64,000 nt of DNA from positions 62,001-126,000 of the forward strand of contig NZ_RWGU01000043.1 in NCBI RefSeq assembly GCF_003944755.1, given 5' to 3'. Made by a program: the position numbers and the translations under genes. Within the stretch, counting starts at the first letter, position 1. Every line of letters starts with the position of its first letter. The DNA comes from Rhodovulum robiginosum. Its GTDB lineage: Bacteria; Pseudomonadota; Alphaproteobacteria; Rhodobacterales; Rhodobacteraceae. Positions 22,941-32,249 of this stretch are shown here, in pieces. The notes under the pieces are model-generated. The model had not been told where the DNA came from and made no database searches. It saw only the letters and a list, made by a program, of their open reading frames with translations.

Positions 22941-22960
22941 GGGGCGCCCGAAGGCGCCCC
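22941..22960. terminator. Terminator hairpin between Rieske cassette and ImmA gene
   Basis: GGGGCGCC-CGAA-GGCGCCCC is a perfect 8-base stem with a tetraloop. The A-rich flank on its left (AAAAAGGAAA, 22931-22940) reads as a T-run on the minus strand, so it best serves the minus-strand immA-nrdJ transcripts, and may also end the Rieske transcript. Confidence 0.8.
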
Positions 22961-23063
22961 CAGTTTCGCGGATCGTGCTCATTTTCTGTACCGCCCGGTT
23001 TCTGCCTGCGGCGCGATCCACGTCAGGGGCGAGCGCACCCGCCCCGGAAAACCGTCAAAACTC

Positions 23064-23633
23064 TTACACTGTAGGGCCTGCGTTTCTCTGCAACTTCGAA
23101 AGAGCGATCCTTGTCACCTGCTCTGTGACCCCAAAATACTTGGCTATCTTTTTTAGGTCACCTCCAAGGAGGGTGTAAGCAGCCGTAAGCTGCGCACCTC
23201 CAAAGAGAACCGCTTCAGCGAAGTTGTTTGCTTCTCTTTCTGCCTTTTTATCGACATAGAATGTGCTGCCCGAAGGGTCGAAATGCTCAGTCCAAGCTAG
23301 TGGGTCATTCCGATCGGTGTGTAGGAAATAGTGGGCCATTTCATGCAAGACGGCGAAACGCTTAGCCTCGACCGACAGCCGCGAACTCACTTCTATGCGA
23401 AATCCAGTGTCGCTCCAGGTATCGCGCACCAATCGCCCATTCATACCTCGGGGCAGATCGCATTCCTCAACGGCAAAACCCAGATCTTCAGCGAATGCCT
23501 TGACTGATCGCGCACGCCCACCCACCCGAGGTTCTAGACTGAAGGACCGGAATTTTTGCCTCACGTCTCCATCAGCGGGAAGCGCCCGCATAACTTCTCT
23601 CATGTCGTAGAGGAAATACTCACTTAGCTGCAT
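23064..23633 (-). CDS. ImmA/IrrE-family metallopeptidase
   Basis: A 189-residue protein with the zinc-peptidase motif HEMAH (His97, Glu98, His101) and the downstream third-ligand segment [13 protein letters not shown] (Glu134). ImmA/IrrE proteins cleave helix-turn-helix repressors in mobile elements or stress regulons. The C-terminal part ([27 protein letters not shown]) looks like a helix-turn-helix. No Xre repressor partner or phage gene is adjacent. Its start lies inside the last codons of nrdJ (10-base overlap). GC content is clearly below that of neighbours (45% in 23101-23160 and 48% in 23281-23340 by hand count), suggesting transfer. Confidence 0.9.
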   Translation of the reverse strand: MQLSEYFLYDMREVMRALPADGDVRQKFRSFSLEPRVGGRARSVKAFAEDLGFAVEECDLPRGMNGRLVRDTWSDTGFRIEVSSRLSVEAKRFAVLHEMAHYFLHTDRNDPLAWTEHFDPSGSTFYVDKKAEREANNFAEAVLFGGAQLTAAYTLLGGDLKKIAKYFGVTEQVTRIALSKLQRNAGPTV

Positions 23634-26600
23634 CCGCTCGTCGCCCCGCAGGTGTTGCATTTCATGCAGGTGCCATTGCGGACCAGCGTGTAGTTGCCGC
23701 ATTCGCCGCAGGGGTCGCCCTCGTAGCCTTGCATCTTGGCCTTGGCGCGCGGGTCCATCGACACCGTGCCCGAGGCCAGCGCGGTGGCCGCACCGGCCTC
23801 CGGCACCAGCGTGGACAGCGCCGTCACCGGGTCGGCGGCTCCGTCCAGCGCGGTCGCGCCCATGCCGCCCTGAAGCACCACCAGTTCCTGCGGCACGCGC
23901 TTCCTGAGATACCCGGTCGAGCTGATCTGCTTCAGCACCGCCAGCGATTTCGAGGCCGCGCTTTCCGACACCGGCGTGACGTTCGGCTTGCCTTCCTCGT
24001 CGCCCCGGCCCAACTCGTCGAACGCCGCGCCCTCGGGCTTGACATGGGCAAGGTCGGTCCGGTCGAGATAGCTGACCGCGAGTTCGCGGAAGATGTAGTC
24101 GAGGATCGAGGTGGCGTTCTTGATCGTCTCGTTGCCCTGCACCATGCCCGCCGGTTCGAACCGGGTGAAGGTGAAGGCCTCGACGAATTCCTCAAGCGGC
24201 ACACCGTATTGCAGGCCGACCGACACCGCGATGGCGAAGTTGTTCATCATCGCCCGGAAGCCCGCGCCTTCCTTGTGCATGTCGATGAAGATCTCGCCCA
24301 GCGTGCCGTCGCGGTACTCGCCGGTGCGCAGGTAGACCTTGTGGCCGCCGACGATGGCCTTTTGCGTGTAGCCCTTGCGCCGCTCGGGCAGCTTTTCGCG
24401 GTGGCTGCGGACCACCTCTTTCACCAGGACCTTCTCGACGATCTTCTCGGCCAGCACCTGTGCCTTTTCGGTGGGGCTGCCCGAGGCCAGAACCTCTTCG
24501 GCCTCTTCGTCGTCCTCGACCAGCGATGCGGCCAGCGGCTGGCTGAGCTTGGAGCCGTCGCGGTAAAGCGCGTTGGCCTTGACCCCCAGCGACCACGACA
24601 GTTCGTAGGCGTTCTGGCAATCCTCGATGCTGGCATCGTTGGGCATGTTGATCGTCTTGGAGATCGCGCCCGAGATGAAGCTCTGCGCCGCGGCCATCAT
24701 GTGGATGTGGGAGTCCACGCTGAGGAACCGCTTGCCGGTCTTGCCGCAAGGATTGGCGCAGTCGAAGACATGGTAATGCGCCGGGTCCAGGTGCGGCGCG
24801 CCTTCCAGCGTCATCGTCCCGCAGACGTGGTCGTTGGCGGCGTCGATCTCGGCCCTGCTGAAGCCCAGGTGGCGCAGCATGTCGAAGGTCGGGTCGTTGA
24901 GCTTTTCCTGCGGGATGCCGAGGACGTCGGTGCAGAACGCCTCGCCCAGGGTCCACTGGTTGAAGACGAAGCGGATATCGAAGGCCGACGGCAACGCCGC
25001 CTCGATCTTGTCCAGCTCCGCCGGGCCGAAGCCATGGCCCACCAGCGAGGTATGGTTGATGCCGGCGCAATTGCCCAGGCTGCCGTGGCCCACCGCGTAG
25101 GCGATGATTTCCTCGATCTGCGCCGGGCCGTAGCCCAGCTTTTCCAGCCCGGCGGGCACCGAGCGGTTGATGATCTTGAAATAGCCCCCGCCGGCCAGCT
25201 TCTTGAACTTGACCAGCGCGAAGTCGGGCTCGATCCCGGTGGTGTCGCAATCCATCACCAGCCCGATCGTGCCCGTGGGCGCGATGACCGAGACCTGCGC
25301 GTTGCGGAAGCCGTGCTTTTCACCCAGCGCCAGCGCCTCGTCCCATGCGCCCTTGGCAAGATCGGCGAGCCGCGCGTCGGGGCAGCCGGCATGGTCGAGC
25401 GGCACCGGCTTGACCGCCAGCGCCTCGTAGCCCGCGCTGGCCCCGTGCGCCGCGGTGCGGTGGTTGCGGATCACCCGCAGCATATGCTCGGCGTTGCGCG
25501 CGTGCCCCGGAAACGCGCCCAGTTCGGCGGCGATCTCGGCCGAGGTGGCGTAGGCCACGCCGGTCAGGATCGCGCTCAGCGCGCCGCACAGCGCCCGGCC
25601 CTCGACCGAGTCGTAGCCCAGCCCCATGTTCATCAACAGACCGCCGAGATTGGCATAGCCCAGGCCCAGCGTGCGGAAATCGTAGGACAGCCGGGCGATT
25701 TCGCGCGACGGGAACTGCGCCATCATCACGCTGATCTCCAGCGTCAGCGTCCACAGCCGCGTGGCGTGCATGTAATCCTCGGCCTGGAACTGCCCATCCT
25801 CGTAGAAGGTCAGCAGGTTCATCGAGGCCAGGTTGCAGGCCGTATCGTCGAGGAACATGTATTCCGAGCACGGGTTCGACGCGCGGATCGCACCATCCGC
25901 CGGGCAGGTGTGCCAGGCGTTGATCGTGTCGTGGAACTGGATGCCCGGATCGGCGCAGGACCACGCGGCATGGCCCACCTGCTCCCACAGATCGCGGGCC
26001 TTGACGGTCTTGGCGACCTTGCCGTCGGTGCGGCGCACCAGCTCCCAGTCGGCATCGTCCTTGACGGCCTGGAGGAAGGCATCGGTCACGCGCACCGAGT
26101 TGTTCGAGTTCTGCCCGGCGACCGAGGAATAGGCCTCGCTGTCCCAGTCGGTGTCGTAGGTCGGGAACTCGATGCTGTCATAGCCCTGGCGCGCGTAGTC
26201 GAGCACGCGCTTGACATAGCCCTCGGGGATCATCGCCTTTTTCGCGGCGCGGATCACCGATTTGAGGGTGTCGTTGACCTTGGGGTCATAGGCGTCCTCT
26301 GCACGCCCGTCCCAGGCGCGGATCGCGTCGAAGATGGCGTTGAGATGCTGTTCGTGGGTCTTCGAGCCGGCGACGAGGCTGGCCACCTTTTGCTCTTCGA
26401 TGACCTTCCAGTTGATGAATTCCTCGATGTCGGGGTGATCCATGTCGCAGATCACCATCTTGGCGGCGCGGCGCGTGGTGCCGCCCGACTTGATGGCGCC
26501 CGCCGCCCGGTCGCCGATGCGCAGAAAGCCCATCAAACCGCTCGACTTGCCGCCGCCCGACAGCTTTTCCCCCTCGGCGCGCAGCGACGAGAAATTGGTG

Positions 26601-27295
26601 CCGGTGCCCGAACCGTATTTGAAGAGCCGCGCCTCGCGGACCCACAGGTCCATGATGCCGCCATCCGACACCAGGTCGTCCTTGACCGACTGGATGAAAC
26701 AGGCGTGGGGCTGCGGGTGCTCGTAGGCCGAGCCCGACCTGGTCAGCTTGCCGGTCTTGTAATCGACGTAGAAATGGCCCTGGCCGGGGCCGTCGATGCC
26801 ATAGGCCCAGTGCAGCCCGGTATTGAACCACTGGGGCGAATTCGGCGCGGCGCGCTGGGTGGCCAGCATGTAGCGCATCTCGTCGTAATAGGTGCGCGCG
26901 TCGTCCTCGGTCGAGAAATAGCCGCCCTTCCAGCCCCAGTAGGCCCAGGCCCCGGCCAGACGGTCGAACACCTGGCAGGCCGAGGTTTCGCCGCCGTACC
27001 GCGCGTCTTCGGGCAGTTCGGCAAGCGCTGCCTCGTCGGCGACCGAGCGCCACAGGAACTGGGGTACGCCCTTTTCGCGCACCTTTTTCAGCCGCGCCGG
27101 GACGCCCGCCTTGCGGAAATATTTCTGCGCGATGACGTCGCTGGCAACCTGGCTCCAGCCCGCGGGCACCTCGACGGCGTCGAGGCGGAACACGACGGTC
27201 CCGTCCGGGTTGCGGATTTCCGAAGCCGTGGTGGTAAACTCCAGCGCGCCGTAGGCGCCGGTTTCCGCTGTGGTGAATTTGCGTTCGATCTTCAT
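23624..27295 (-). CDS. nrdJ: Adenosylcobalamin-dependent ribonucleoside-diphosphate reductase (class II)
   Basis: A 1223-residue reductase making deoxyribonucleotides using coenzyme B12, with or without oxygen. Visible are the N-terminal substrate domain ([15 protein letters not shown]), the active-site CNP-like [20 protein letters not shown], the thiyl region and [23 protein letters not shown], and a C-terminal Cys-rich tail [18 protein letters not shown]...CGATSGC that likely includes the redox-active pair and a zinc site. Length matches the alphaproteobacterial long NrdJ type. An NrdR box lies 189 bases upstream. Confidence 0.97.
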   Translation of the reverse strand: MKIERKFTTAETGAYGALEFTTTASEIRNPDGTVVFRLDAVEVPAGWSQVASDVIAQKYFRKAGVPARLKKVREKGVPQFLWRSVADEAALAELPEDARYGGETSACQVFDRLAGAWAYWGWKGGYFSTEDDARTYYDEMRYMLATQRAAPNSPQWFNTGLHWAYGIDGPGQGHFYVDYKTGKLTRSGSAYEHPQPHACFIQSVKDDLVSDGGIMDLWVREARLFKYGSGTGTNFSSLRAEGEKLSGGGKSSGLMGFLRIGDRAAGAIKSGGTTRRAAKMVICDMDHPDIEEFINWKVIEEQKVASLVAGSKTHEQHLNAIFDAIRAWDGRAEDAYDPKVNDTLKSVIRAAKKAMIPEGYVKRVLDYARQGYDSIEFPTYDTDWDSEAYSSVAGQNSNNSVRVTDAFLQAVKDDADWELVRRTDGKVAKTVKARDLWEQVGHAAWSCADPGIQFHDTINAWHTCPADGAIRASNPCSEYMFLDDTACNLASMNLLTFYEDGQFQAEDYMHATRLWTLTLEISVMMAQFPSREIARLSYDFRTLGLGYANLGGLLMNMGLGYDSVEGRALCGALSAILTGVAYATSAEIAAELGAFPGHARNAEHMLRVIRNHRTAAHGASAGYEALAVKPVPLDHAGCPDARLADLAKGAWDEALALGEKHGFRNAQVSVIAPTGTIGLVMDCDTTGIEPDFALVKFKKLAGGGYFKIINRSVPAGLEKLGYGPAQIEEIIAYAVGHGSLGNCAGINHTSLVGHGFGPAELDKIEAALPSAFDIRFVFNQWTLGEAFCTDVLGIPQEKLNDPTFDMLRHLGFSRAEIDAANDHVCGTMTLEGAPHLDPAHYHVFDCANPCGKTGKRFLSVDSHIHMMAAAQSFISGAISKTINMPNDASIEDCQNAYELSWSLGVKANALYRDGSKLSQPLAASLVEDDEEAEEVLASGSPTEKAQVLAEKIVEKVLVKEVVRSHREKLPERRKGYTQKAIVGGHKVYLRTGEYRDGTLGEIFIDMHKEGAGFRAMMNNFAIAVSVGLQYGVPLEEFVEAFTFTRFEPAGMVQGNETIKNATSILDYIFRELAVSYLDRTDLAHVKPEGAAFDELGRGDEEGKPNVTPVSESAASKSLAVLKQISSTGYLRKRVPQELVVLQGGMGATALDGAADPVTALSTLVPEAGAATALASGTVSMDPRAKAKMQGYEGDPCGECGNYTLVRNGTCMKCNTCGATSGCS

Positions 27296-27483
27296 GTTTC
27301 GTCTGCCCCGTTCCGTGACGTCGTGGTTTTTCGGACCATCGCTGGCGATGCGTTGCGCCGGACCCGTTATCGCCTTGATCGCTGGGGCAAAGACCGCCTC
27401 GGCGTGCTGCGCCGCATGGCGTGCACGTTTCGGCGCGGAATGATCCGCAACCTGGTGTCGAAGGCCGGTCCCCACCGCCAGAA

Positions 27484-27499
27484 CACTAAATGTAGTGTC
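27484..27499. promoter_or_regulatory. NrdR box of nrdJ
   Basis: ACACTAAATGTAGTGT is a 16-base palindrome that closely follows the NrdR consensus (ACACWATATATWGTGT). NrdR represses ribonucleotide reductase genes when dATP/ATP are high. A much weaker second box-like sequence is centred about 31 bases away (near 27522), close to the usual spacing. Confidence 0.85.
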
Positions 27500-27541
27500 A
27501 TGACCGTCGGCCAGCACAAGTTGACGTAGGTCGCCCTACTT

Positions 27542-27587
27542 GGTCAACGGAAAAATGCTGCTCCAGACCTGGATTTTTCCATTGACC
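27542..27587. repeat. Long inverted repeat upstream of nrdJ
   Basis: GGTCAACGGAAAAAT (27542-27556) and ATTTTTCCATTGACC (27573-27587) pair at 14 of 15 positions around a 16-base centre. The right arm continues as TTGACC-TGGCGG-GGTCAA (27582-27599), giving a second overlapping inverted repeat. It could be an operator array, a transcript hairpin, or the remains of a small mobile element. Confidence 0.7.
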
Positions 27588-28139
27588 TGGCGGGGTCAAT
27601 TGCGCCTCGCCCCCGGGCAGGCCGACTCAGGCGGGCGGGCGGCGCGCCGGTCTCCTGTAGTAAGCGGACCTATTTCCCGCCACAACATATGGGGTTAGCA
27701 TCGCTTTTTTGCAGATTGGCTGAACCCCGCGGACCGAGCGCGAGCCAAGGGGCGGCGGCCGGGCCGCGGCACGCGCCGGTGCGGGATCTTTGCAACGCCA
27801 GGGGGAGGAGTTCGTCGGCGGGCGTGTCGCCGCTTTTCCAGCGGTGTCACCGCCCCGACCCTGTCGTGACGGGGTCTTTGCAGCAGGTGGCCGGCGATGC
27901 CAGGCCCAGGCCGGATCGCACCGGCCTTCCGCTAACGGTCGTCGTCACCGCCGCCAGCCGCACGCCCAGTTTCCTTGCCTCGGCCCCCGATTATGGGCGG
28001 GGACAAGGGAGAGGTTGTACGCGCCATAGGCCGGCATGCCGGCGCGGCCGGCGGAGAGAAGGATCTGACCGGTGATTTCGCGCCGCTGGCCGGGCTGGCG
28101 AAGCTGGCGCTCGGGCGATTTGGCGGGGCGCGCAGCGCG

Positions 28140-28216
28140 TGGTCGGGGCGGCGAGATTCGAACTCACGACCTTCGGTACCCAAAACCGACGCGCTACCAG
28201 GCTGCGCTACGCCCCG
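28140..28216 (-). tRNA. tRNA-Pro (anticodon UGG)
   Basis: The minus strand reads a complete 77-base cloverleaf with encoded CCA: acceptor CGGGGCG pairs with CGCCCCG before A-CCA, the D arm contains GCGCAGCCTGGTAGCGC, the anticodon stem TCGGT/ACCGA encloses loop TTTGGGT giving anticodon TGG, and the T arm has GTTCGAATC. The GGTAGCGC and TTCGAATC blocks are the usual A and B regions. It lies 44 bases downstream of the DUF192 gene, same strand. Confidence 0.95.
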
Positions 28217-28260
28217 GACCTGCCGTTCTCAATAGCGACGGGGCGGTGCGAAGGAAAGGG

Positions 28261-28734
28261 CTAAGGCGCGCAGCTCCACGCGGCCGCGTTGCCGAAGGCG
28301 GGGTGGCGCATTTCGCTGCCCGGCGCGATGCCGATGGCCCGCGCAAGCCCGCCGTTGATCTCCAGCACCGCCTTGACCCCCGGCCCGCCGTCGATGCCGG
28401 TCAGATCGCCGGGAACCGCGTTTTCGTGCACCTTCAGCACCCGGCCCCGCGGCCCGAGGAAGATCATGTCGAGCGGAATCAGCGTGTTTTTCATCCAGAA
28501 CACGGCCCGGCCCGGCCGGTCGTAGACGAACAGCATCCCCGCGCCCTGCGGCAGACGCTCGCGGAACATCAGCCCGCGGCTGCGCTCGGCGGCATCGTCG
28601 GCCAGTTCGACGCTAAAGCGCGCCTGCCCCCACTCGCCGCGCAGATCGACCCGCGTGTCGGCGCATTGCGCGCGCGCCGCGCCCGACAGCGAAACCGCCA
28701 CCGTCAACGCAAGGACCAGACGCACCCCCCACAT
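28261..28734 (-). CDS. DUF192 family exported protein
   Basis: A 157-residue protein with a Sec signal peptide (MWGVRLVLALTVAVSLSGAARAQ, cleavage near residue 23) and the DUF192 core: FSVELADDAAERSRGLMFRERL, GMLFVYDRPGRAVFWMKNTLIPLDMIFLG and AVLEINGG near residues 120-130. The family is a small beta-barrel of unknown function, secreted or periplasmic. It begins 8 bases after the double cold-shock gene, so the two form an operon. Confidence 0.9.
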   Translation of the reverse strand: MWGVRLVLALTVAVSLSGAARAQCADTRVDLRGEWGQARFSVELADDAAERSRGLMFRERLPQGAGMLFVYDRPGRAVFWMKNTLIPLDMIFLGPRGRVLKVHENAVPGDLTGIDGGPGVKAVLEINGGLARAIGIAPGSEMRHPAFGNAAAWSCAP

Positions 28735-28742
28735 CGCCAATC

Positions 28743-29288
28743 CTACCGCCCGCCATCCGACGGCGGCAGGGCACTTTCCCACGAGCAGACCATCGCCGCC
28801 ATGCGCCCGCGCCGCCCCTCGACCGCGCGCAGGCAAATCGCCTCGCCCGGCTGGAGATCGGACAGGCCCGACCGGCGCAGCACCTCGACATGGATGAACA
28901 CATCCTCGGGCCGGCCGAACACGTTGGCAAACCCGAACCCCTTGGACTTGTCGAACCACTTCACCCGGGCGGGCTCCAGCGGCTGCGCCTCCAGCTCGGC
29001 CGGGTCGGTGTCGAACAGGTCTTCCAAAGGTGGGCCGTCGCCGGTCTCCGGCGGCTCGATGCTGAGCACGTGCACCGCCTGCTGGCCACGGCTCGTCGTC
29101 TGCACCTCGACCTCGATGCCGGCCCCTTCGGCCACCGAGCTTTGGCCGTAATTGCGCAGCACGTTGGCATGCAACAATATATCCGGGCCGCCCTCATCGG
29201 CGATCACGAACCCGAAGCCCTTGCCCGGATCGAACCATTTAACACGGCCGCGCACTCGGCGGCCGGAATTCTCCTCGCTTTCGCCCAT
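28743..29288 (-). CDS. Protein with two cold-shock domains
   Basis: A 181-residue nucleic-acid-binding protein with cold-shock domain 1 at about residues 11-76 (GRVKWFDPGKGFGFVIADEGGPDILLH) and domain 2 at about 107-172 (ARVKWFDKSKGFGFANVFGRPEDVFIH). Each keeps the RNP-1-like KGFGF; RNP-2 reads DILLH and DVFIH. An acidic linker (residues 78-104) joins them. Tandem CSD proteins of this size are common in alphaproteobacteria as RNA chaperones. First gene of a two-gene operon with DUF192. Confidence 0.93.
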   Translation of the reverse strand: MGESEENSGRRVRGRVKWFDPGKGFGFVIADEGGPDILLHANVLRNYGQSSVAEGAGIEVEVQTTSRGQQAVHVLSIEPPETGDGPPLEDLFDTDPAELEAQPLEPARVKWFDKSKGFGFANVFGRPEDVFIHVEVLRRSGLSDLQPGEAICLRAVEGRRGRMAAMVCSWESALPPSDGGR

Positions 29289-29402
29289 ATTCCCGCTGCG
29301 CTTTCTACGCCCCCACCCCGGTCCTGTTTCGTCCGGCCCGAGTACCAATGCAAGTCAAAATCGCTGACCTAAACAACACGACAGCCGCGCGCCGGAATTG
29401 GC

Positions 29403-30008
29403 TCACGGGTTGAGCCTGTCGACCTGCCAAGGATCGGCAAGGTCGCCGCGCCGCCAGCGGAACCGATCATGCAGACGGAACTGCCCATCGGCCCAGAACT
29501 CGATCTCCAGCGGCCTTATGCGGATGCCCCCCCAAAACGGCGGACGATCCGGCGACACGCCTCGTTGCGCCGTCACGCGCGCCACCTCTGCCATCAGTTG
29601 CCCGCGCGAGGCCAACGGCTGCGACTGGCGCGAGGCCCAGGCCCCCAGCCGGCTCTTGAGCGAGCGCGAGGCGTAATAGGCATCGGCCTTGGCCCCGTCT
29701 TCCCGTTCGGTCAGCCCGCGCACACGCACCTGACGCCGCAGCGATTTCCAGTGTAGCACGAAGGCGACCTTTCCAGACCGGGTAATTTCCAGTCCCTTGG
29801 CGCTTTCGTAGTTGGTGTAGAAAACGAAGGCGTCTTCCTCGATCTCCTTCAGGAGCACCATGCGCACATTGGGCAACCCCGCGCCGTCGACCGTGGCCAG
29901 CGCGATGGCGCTGGGGTCGTTGATCTCGTGGCGCTCGGCCTCGGCCAGCCAGTCGCGCGCCAGCGCGAAAGGGTCGTCGCCCGCGAAAATGCCCGTTCTG
30001 TCGCTCAT
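29403..30008 (-). CDS. pdxH: Pyridoxamine 5'-phosphate oxidase
   Basis: A 201-residue FMN enzyme oxidising pyridoxine/pyridoxamine 5'-phosphate to pyridoxal 5'-phosphate. Family features are present: [44 protein letters not shown] (FMN and substrate binding), and the C-terminal signature [18 protein letters not shown]...WQVDRLNP. Start 30008 is chosen over 30050 because the extension is not family-like. It is divergent from fabI across about 107 bases. Confidence 0.96.
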   Translation of the reverse strand: MSDRTGIFAGDDPFALARDWLAEAERHEINDPSAIALATVDGAGLPNVRMVLLKEIEEDAFVFYTNYESAKGLEITRSGKVAFVLHWKSLRRQVRVRGLTEREDGAKADAYYASRSLKSRLGAWASRQSQPLASRGQLMAEVARVTAQRGVSPDRPPFWGGIRIRPLEIEFWADGQFRLHDRFRWRRGDLADPWQVDRLNP

Positions 30009-30115
30009 GTCCCGCCTCTTGCAAGGGCCTTTGGCCGCGCTGCGTCGCACTTGATGGGGCTCGCCAATTGCCCTAAACCACGCTCACTTACAAGAAGGTG
30101 GTCGAGGGGCAGCCT

Positions 30116-30934
30116 ATGTCAACGAAACTGATGGCCGGCAAGCGCGGCCTGATCATGGGGCTGGCGAACGACAAGTCGATCGCCTGGGGCATTGCGCGGA
30201 ATTGTGCCGACCACGGGGCGGAACTGGCCTTTTCCTACCAGGGCGAGGCGCTGAAAAAGCGGGTTCAGCCGCTGGCCGGCCAGCTTGGCAGCGACCTTCT
30301 TGTGGAATGCGACGTGGCCGAGGAGGACTCGCTCGACCGTCTGTTCGACACGCTGGCCCAAAGCTGGGACCGGCTGGATTTCATCGTTCACGCGATCGGC
30401 TTTTCCGACAAGGAACAGCTGCGCGGCCGCTACGTCGACACCACCCGCGACAACTTTCGCATGACGATGGATATCTCGGTCTATTCCTTCACCGCCGTGG
30501 TCCAGCGCGCGGCACGGATGATGGCCGAGGGCGGCTCGGCGCTGACGCTGACCTATTACGGCGCCGAAAAGGTCATGCCCCATTACAACGTGATGGGCGT
30601 TGCCAAGGCGGCGCTGGAAGCGTCGGTGAAATACCTGGCCGAGGACCTGGGCAAGGACGGCATCCGCGTCAACGCGATCTCGGCGGGGCCGATCAAGACG
30701 CTGGCGGCCAGCGGAATCGGCGATTTCCGCTACATCATGAAGTGGAACGAGCTGAACTCGCCGCTGCGCCGCAACGTGAACCAGGACGAGGTCGGCAAGT
30801 CCGCGCTCTACCTGCTGTCCGATCTCGCCAGCGGCGTCACCGGCGAGGTGCACCATGTCGACGCGGGCTATCACAGCGTCGGCATGAAGGCCGTGGACGC
30901 GCCCGACATCGACGCGGTCACCGGGCGGAAATGA
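30116..30934 (+). CDS. fabI: Enoyl-[acyl-carrier-protein] reductase (NADH)
   Basis: A 272-residue short-chain dehydrogenase performing the last reduction of each fatty-acid elongation cycle. The N-terminal NAD-binding stretch is GLIMGLANDKSIAWGIA (Rossmann start of FabI type), and the catalytic YX6K is Tyr157-Lys164 in HYNVMGVAK; TLTYYGAEK supplies the second FabI Tyr. It is the likely triclosan/isoniazid-type target class. Start 30116 avoids a short upstream extension. A LysE-type exporter begins 4 bases after its stop. Confidence 0.96.
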   Translation: MSTKLMAGKRGLIMGLANDKSIAWGIARNCADHGAELAFSYQGEALKKRVQPLAGQLGSDLLVECDVAEEDSLDRLFDTLAQSWDRLDFIVHAIGFSDKEQLRGRYVDTTRDNFRMTMDISVYSFTAVVQRAARMMAEGGSALTLTYYGAEKVMPHYNVMGVAKAALEASVKYLAEDLGKDGIRVNAISAGPIKTLAASGIGDFRYIMKWNELNSPLRRNVNQDEVGKSALYLLSDLASGVTGEVHHVDAGYHSVGMKAVDAPDIDAVTGRK

Positions 30935-30938
30935 CGCC

Positions 30939-31541
30939 TTGGAGCCCGCCCACCTCATCGCCTTCAACCTGACGCTTCTGGCGGCCATGGCCGTGCCCGG
31001 CCCGGCGCTGCTATACGCGCTGCGGATGGCCGTGGCGGGCGGGTTTGCCGCCGGGGCGGCCACCGGGGCCGGGCTGGGGCTGATCGCTGCCGGCTGGACC
31101 GGCGCGGCGCTGCTGGGCCTCGACGCGGCCCTTGCCCTCTTTCCATGGGCCTACGCGATTCTGAAAGCCGCCGGCGCGCTTTACCTGATTTTCATCGCCT
31201 GGGGTCTCTGGCGCGACGCGCGCGCGCCCGCGGCCGACAGCGCCCACCCCGGGCGCCGGGCCTTTCTGGGCGGCGTGCTGGTGAACCTCGCCAACCCCAA
31301 ATCGGTGCTGTTCGCGGCCTCGGTTCTGGTGGTGATCTTTCCGCCCGGCCTGACGCTGGCCCAGAAGGGGCTGGTGGTGGCCAACCATTTCGTTGTCGAG
31401 CTGGTCGTCTACGCGGCCTTTGCCGCAGCGCTCGCCACCCCGGCGGCGCGGGCCGGCTATCTCTGGGCCAAGCCCGCCATAGACCGCGCGGCGGCGCTGC
31501 TGCTGGGTGCGCTCGGCCTGCGTCTCATCCTCGACCGCTGA
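30939..31541 (+). CDS. LysE/RhtB family amino-acid exporter
   Basis: A 200-residue membrane protein with about six helices, starting at TTG four bases after fabI. The family pattern is visible: an early [18 protein letters not shown] (the LysE PGP motif), [16 protein letters not shown], and [24 protein letters not shown] (NPK motif). It probably exports amino acids or homoserine-lactone-like metabolites. Substrate is unknown; coupling to fabI is positional only. Confidence 0.88.
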   Translation: MEPAHLIAFNLTLLAAMAVPGPALLYALRMAVAGGFAAGAATGAGLGLIAAGWTGAALLGLDAALALFPWAYAILKAAGALYLIFIAWGLWRDARAPAADSAHPGRRAFLGGVLVNLANPKSVLFAASVLVVIFPPGLTLAQKGLVVANHFVVELVVYAAFAAALATPAARAGYLWAKPAIDRAAALLLGALGLRLILDR

Positions 31542-31555
31542 CCGGAGGAACCGTC

Positions 31556-32062
31556 ATGTCCCCCGACCAACTGCCCCATGAAAAAGGCTTTCACGTAAGC
31601 TGGGACCAGCTTCACCGCGACGCGCGCGCGCTGGCCTGGCGGCTCGACGGCCGCGGCCCGGACGACGGCGGCTGGCGCGCGGTGGTGGCGATCACCCGCG
31701 GCGGCATGGCGCCGGCGATGATCGTCGCGCGCGAGCTCGACATCCGCACCGTCGATACGATCTCGGTGAAATCCTACAACCACCAGACCCAGAGCGCGCC
31801 CAAGGTCATCAAGTTTCCCGACATGGAGGTGGTGGGCGACGGCACCGGCATCCTGATCGTCGACGATCTGGTCGATACCGGCCGCACGCTGGAAGTGGTG
31901 CGCGCGCTGATGCCCAAGGCCCACGTCGCCACCGTCTACGCCAAGCCCAAGGGCAAGCCGATGGTCGACAGCTACATCACCGAGGTCAGCCAGGACACGT
32001 GGATCTTTTTCCCCTGGGACATGGCGCTGCAATATGTCGAGCCCTACCGCGGCCACGATTGA
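31556..32062 (+). CDS. gpt: Xanthine phosphoribosyltransferase
   Basis: A 168-residue type I phosphoribosyltransferase salvaging xanthine and guanine with PRPP. The PRPP-binding loop is [13 protein letters not shown] (residues 99-111) with the two Asp residues, preceded by [20 protein letters not shown]. Length and C-terminal [11 protein letters not shown] fit bacterial Gpt. RBS CGGAGGAA is 8 bases before the ATG. It follows the exporter after 14 bases, so the fabI-exporter-gpt run may be one transcript. Confidence 0.93.
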   Translation: MSPDQLPHEKGFHVSWDQLHRDARALAWRLDGRGPDDGGWRAVVAITRGGMAPAMIVARELDIRTVDTISVKSYNHQTQSAPKVIKFPDMEVVGDGTGILIVDDLVDTGRTLEVVRALMPKAHVATVYAKPKGKPMVDSYITEVSQDTWIFFPWDMALQYVEPYRGHD

Positions 32063-32249
32063 CGGTGTCGCACCCCTCAGGCGCACCGAGCGCCCGGCGG
32101 CCAATGCCGCCTCTCCGCGCCGATTGTTTCGCCCCGGCGCCGATGGGTGCGAATCAGCCCCCGGCCCCGGCTTCCGGCCATCCCGCTTGCAGCCTTTACC
32201 CTGACCTTCTACACCTGCCTCCCGATACCGTCAGAAGAAGGGCGCCCTC

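Larger units (their letters stand above)
27296..28139. other. 844-base intergenic region upstream of nrdJ
   Basis: No convincing gene on either strand. It contains the NrdR box (27484-27499) and the large inverted repeat 27542-27587, with additional TTGACC/GGTCAA half-sites to 27599. A further weak inverted repeat GGGGTT...AACCCC spans 27691-27728. The remainder to the tRNA is GC-rich with no RNA family I recognise. Confidence 0.6.

Noticed and set aside
22931-22965. CRISPR-like or tandem repeat signal near the GC hairpin
   Set aside because: It is a single hairpin terminator with no repeated units.
23729-27529. 1266-codon plus-strand frame opposite nrdJ
   Set aside because: Same third-position GC effect; nrdJ on the minus strand has all family motifs.
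27689-28075. 128-codon frame in the nrdJ upstream gap
   Set aside because: No RBS, skewed composition and no recognisable motif; left as non-coding.
27600-28139. Possible structured RNA (RNase P, SRP, 6S or tmRNA)
   Set aside because: I looked for the conserved core sequences of these RNAs and found none.
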